Shown here: positions 13,395-14,525 of the stretch, piece by piece | Numbering within the stretch: the stretch's first letter is position 1 | Layout: each line of letters starts with the position of its first letter | NCBI GenBank assembly: GCA_005880345.1 | Contig: VBGE01000136.1 | Coordinates: 1-14,525 of the forward strand | Source: Chloroflexota bacterium | Lineage (GTDB): Bacteria > Chloroflexota > Dormibacteria > Dormibacterales > Dormibacteraceae | Direction: 5' to 3' | Length of the DNA stretch: 14,525 nucleotides | Position numbers and translations under genes: made by a program | Notes under the pieces: model-generated | Database searches by the model: none | The model's input: the letters and a program-made list of their open reading frames with translations, nothing else | Told to the model about the DNA's origin: nothing

Positions 13395-14525
13395 TTAAGG
13401 TCCGACCGGGGCGCCTGAGCGCCGCATCTGATTCCAGATGCCATAACCCACGACCAGGACAAGGACTCCCTCCAGGACCACGGCAACGTACAGGACGGCC
13501 CCGGTCAGCGTGAGGGCAGCCAACAGGTTGTAGGCCACGTGCGCTGTTATCGATGTGGTGGTGTTGGCGTACTTGCGGATCAGGCCAAGGCAAATCGCTA
13601 TGGCGAAGATGCCGGCCAGGTCGAGCGAGATCGCGTATTGGGAATGGATCGAAGTGAAGAGGAGGGCTGCCGGCACCAGGCCAATCCGCGGTTGCAGGGC
13701 GCCCCGGAAGAGCAGGTCCTCGCAGATCCCGGGCAGCAGCGCGAGGGCCGCGATGCCGGCGGCGTTGCTGTTGGCGAGCTGGCTGAACAGGTGAGAGTCC
13801 GTGGAGTCGATGTGTTTCGCCAGGCCCGGGAAGAAGGCGTGGTTGGCGGAATCGAAGCCGGTGAGCAGCGCGAGGAACACGCCTGCCGCTGCAGGAGCCA
13901 GCGCGAGGTGCCACCAGGCCGGCCGGATCAGGCCGAGTCGGCCTGCCGCGTCGGCCGCCTTTCGGCGGACGAACAGCCCAACCCCCGCCAGGGCGAGCAA
14001 GGCCAGCGGCAGCTCGTCCAGAAAGGTGTCGAGAATCCTCTGCGGCGGTTGGCGGTCGAGTGCCGACAGCACATCCGTGAACACCAGGCTCGTCAACTGC
14101 GTCCCAAACAGGACCACAGCCAGCACCAGCGCCAGGGCGTGGACCGGGTTGTCGGGATCGATCGGCAGGAACATGGCGACGTCCCGCCGGATGGGCCGCA
14201 GGAGGAAACCGCCTGCCGCGACACCGCTGACGATCGACCCCGCGTCGATTGCGAACTTGTCCTGGCTTACGTTGGTCGAAGCCAGGACGCTGGTCAGATC
14301 GATCAGGCCGGAGGCGGCGATGCCCCAGGCCGCCACGCCGCCGACGATCCAGGTGGCCGTTTTGGCGTAGGACTTGCCGACCGCCACATTGGCGGCGATC
14401 ACGAGGGGCAGCGGCGCCAGCTCCACCAGCGCGTTGGCCGCGTCGAGGGGGAGGTGCCCGGTCAGCCCGTCTTCGCGCCTCGGTCCGCTACCGGAGGAGA
14501 CTGCGAACCATCGACCGGCCTCCCT
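13395..14525 (-). CDS. CPBP family intramembrane protease (5' end outside window)
   Basis: Multi-pass membrane protein of the CPBP/Abi (CAAX-protease, bacteriocin-processing) family; substrate unknown. The frame is open from the right edge to TAA 13395. A GTG at 14426 would give 343 residues, but the frame continues at least 33 more codons upstream, so the true start is probably beyond the window. Numbered from that GTG, about eight hydrophobic segments are visible. The catalytic set lies near the C-terminus: motif 1 is CEDLLFRGAL (Glu236, Asp237, Arg241), motif 2 FTSIHSQY (His261) and motif 3 AHVAYN (His296, Asn300). Motif 1 has Asp at the second acidic position, where the family usually has Glu-Glu. 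The gene ends 45 bases before parA, and no terminator is seen between them. Confidence 0.85.
   Translation of the reverse strand, partial: REAGRWFAVSSGSGPRREDGLTGHLPLDAANALVELAPLPLVIAANVAVGKSYAKTATWIVGGVAAWGIAASGLIDLTSVLASTNVSQDKFAIDAGSIVSGVAAGGFLLRPIRRDVAMFLPIDPDNPVHALALVLAVVLFGTQLTSLVFTDVLSALDRQPPQRILDTFLDELPLALLALAGVGLFVRRKAADAAGRLGLIRPAWWHLALAPAAAGVFLALLTGFDSANHAFFPGLAKHIDSTDSHLFSQLANSNAAGIAALALLPGICEDLLFRGALQPRIGLVPAALLFTSIHSQYAISLDLAGIFAIAICLGLIRKYANTTTSITAHVAYNLLAALTLTGAVLYVAVVLEGVLVLVVGYGIWNQMRRSGAPVGP

Noticed and set aside
1..14525. tRNA, rRNA, CRISPR array, insertion sequence or prophage
   Set aside because: Nothing with cloverleaf features, regular direct repeats, transposase motifs or integrase was seen on reading both strands; a covariance-model search was not possible.

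Overview
The window is the replication-origin neighbourhood of a GC-rich bacterium. It carries dnaA-dnaN-recF-DUF721 on the minus strand and rpmH-rnpA-yidD-yidC-jag on the plus strand, diverging from an origin. No marker fixes the phylum. GC richness, frequent GTG/TTG starts, -10 boxes sitting directly before start codons (leaderless style) and a DciA-type DUF721 gene suggest a Terrabacteria lineage such as Chloroflexota or Dormibacterota; this is inference.

Layout. (1) 1-6548, minus strand: dnaA, dnaN, recF, a DUF721/DciA-like gene, then a UvrD/PcrA-type helicase with a C-terminal PD-(D/E)XK nuclease domain that runs off the left edge. recF and DUF721 overlap, and the other junctions after dnaN are tight, so these read as one replication/repair operon. 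The helicase-nuclease stands where gyrB is often found. (2) Origin, in two lobes around dnaA: the dnaA-rpmH gap (6549-7077) has several DnaA-box-like sites, a head-to-head pair and a lower-GC stretch; the dnaA-dnaN gap (4928-5165) has three co-oriented boxes leading into a 34% GC segment (4941-4990) just before dnaN. This resembles the bipartite origin of Bacillus subtilis. (3) 7078-9746, plus strand: rpmH, rnpA, yidD, yidC, jag/khpB and an unrecognised 94-aa gene. rpmH has no ATG, GTG or TTG start, and yidC's ribosome binding site points to an ATT codon. (4) 9774-11045, plus strand: an M16 zinc protease with its own likely leaderless promoter. (5) 11042-13349, minus strand: parA-parB-lepB operon, convergent with the protease; the two stop codons share one CTAG. 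(6) 13395 to the right edge, minus strand: a CPBP-family membrane protease, 5' end outside the window.

Together the genes cover initiation (DnaA, origin, DUF721), elongation and repair (DnaN, RecF, helicase-nuclease), chromosome segregation (ParAB), tRNA 5' processing and ribosome assembly (RnpA, L34) and envelope biogenesis (YidD, YidC, KhpB, LepB). The mnmE-mnmG-rsmG genes that often lie between jag and parA are absent, and parAB is inverted relative to the rpmH side, so the right arm looks rearranged. No tRNA, rRNA, CRISPR, insertion sequence, convincing intrinsic terminator or canonical parS was seen.
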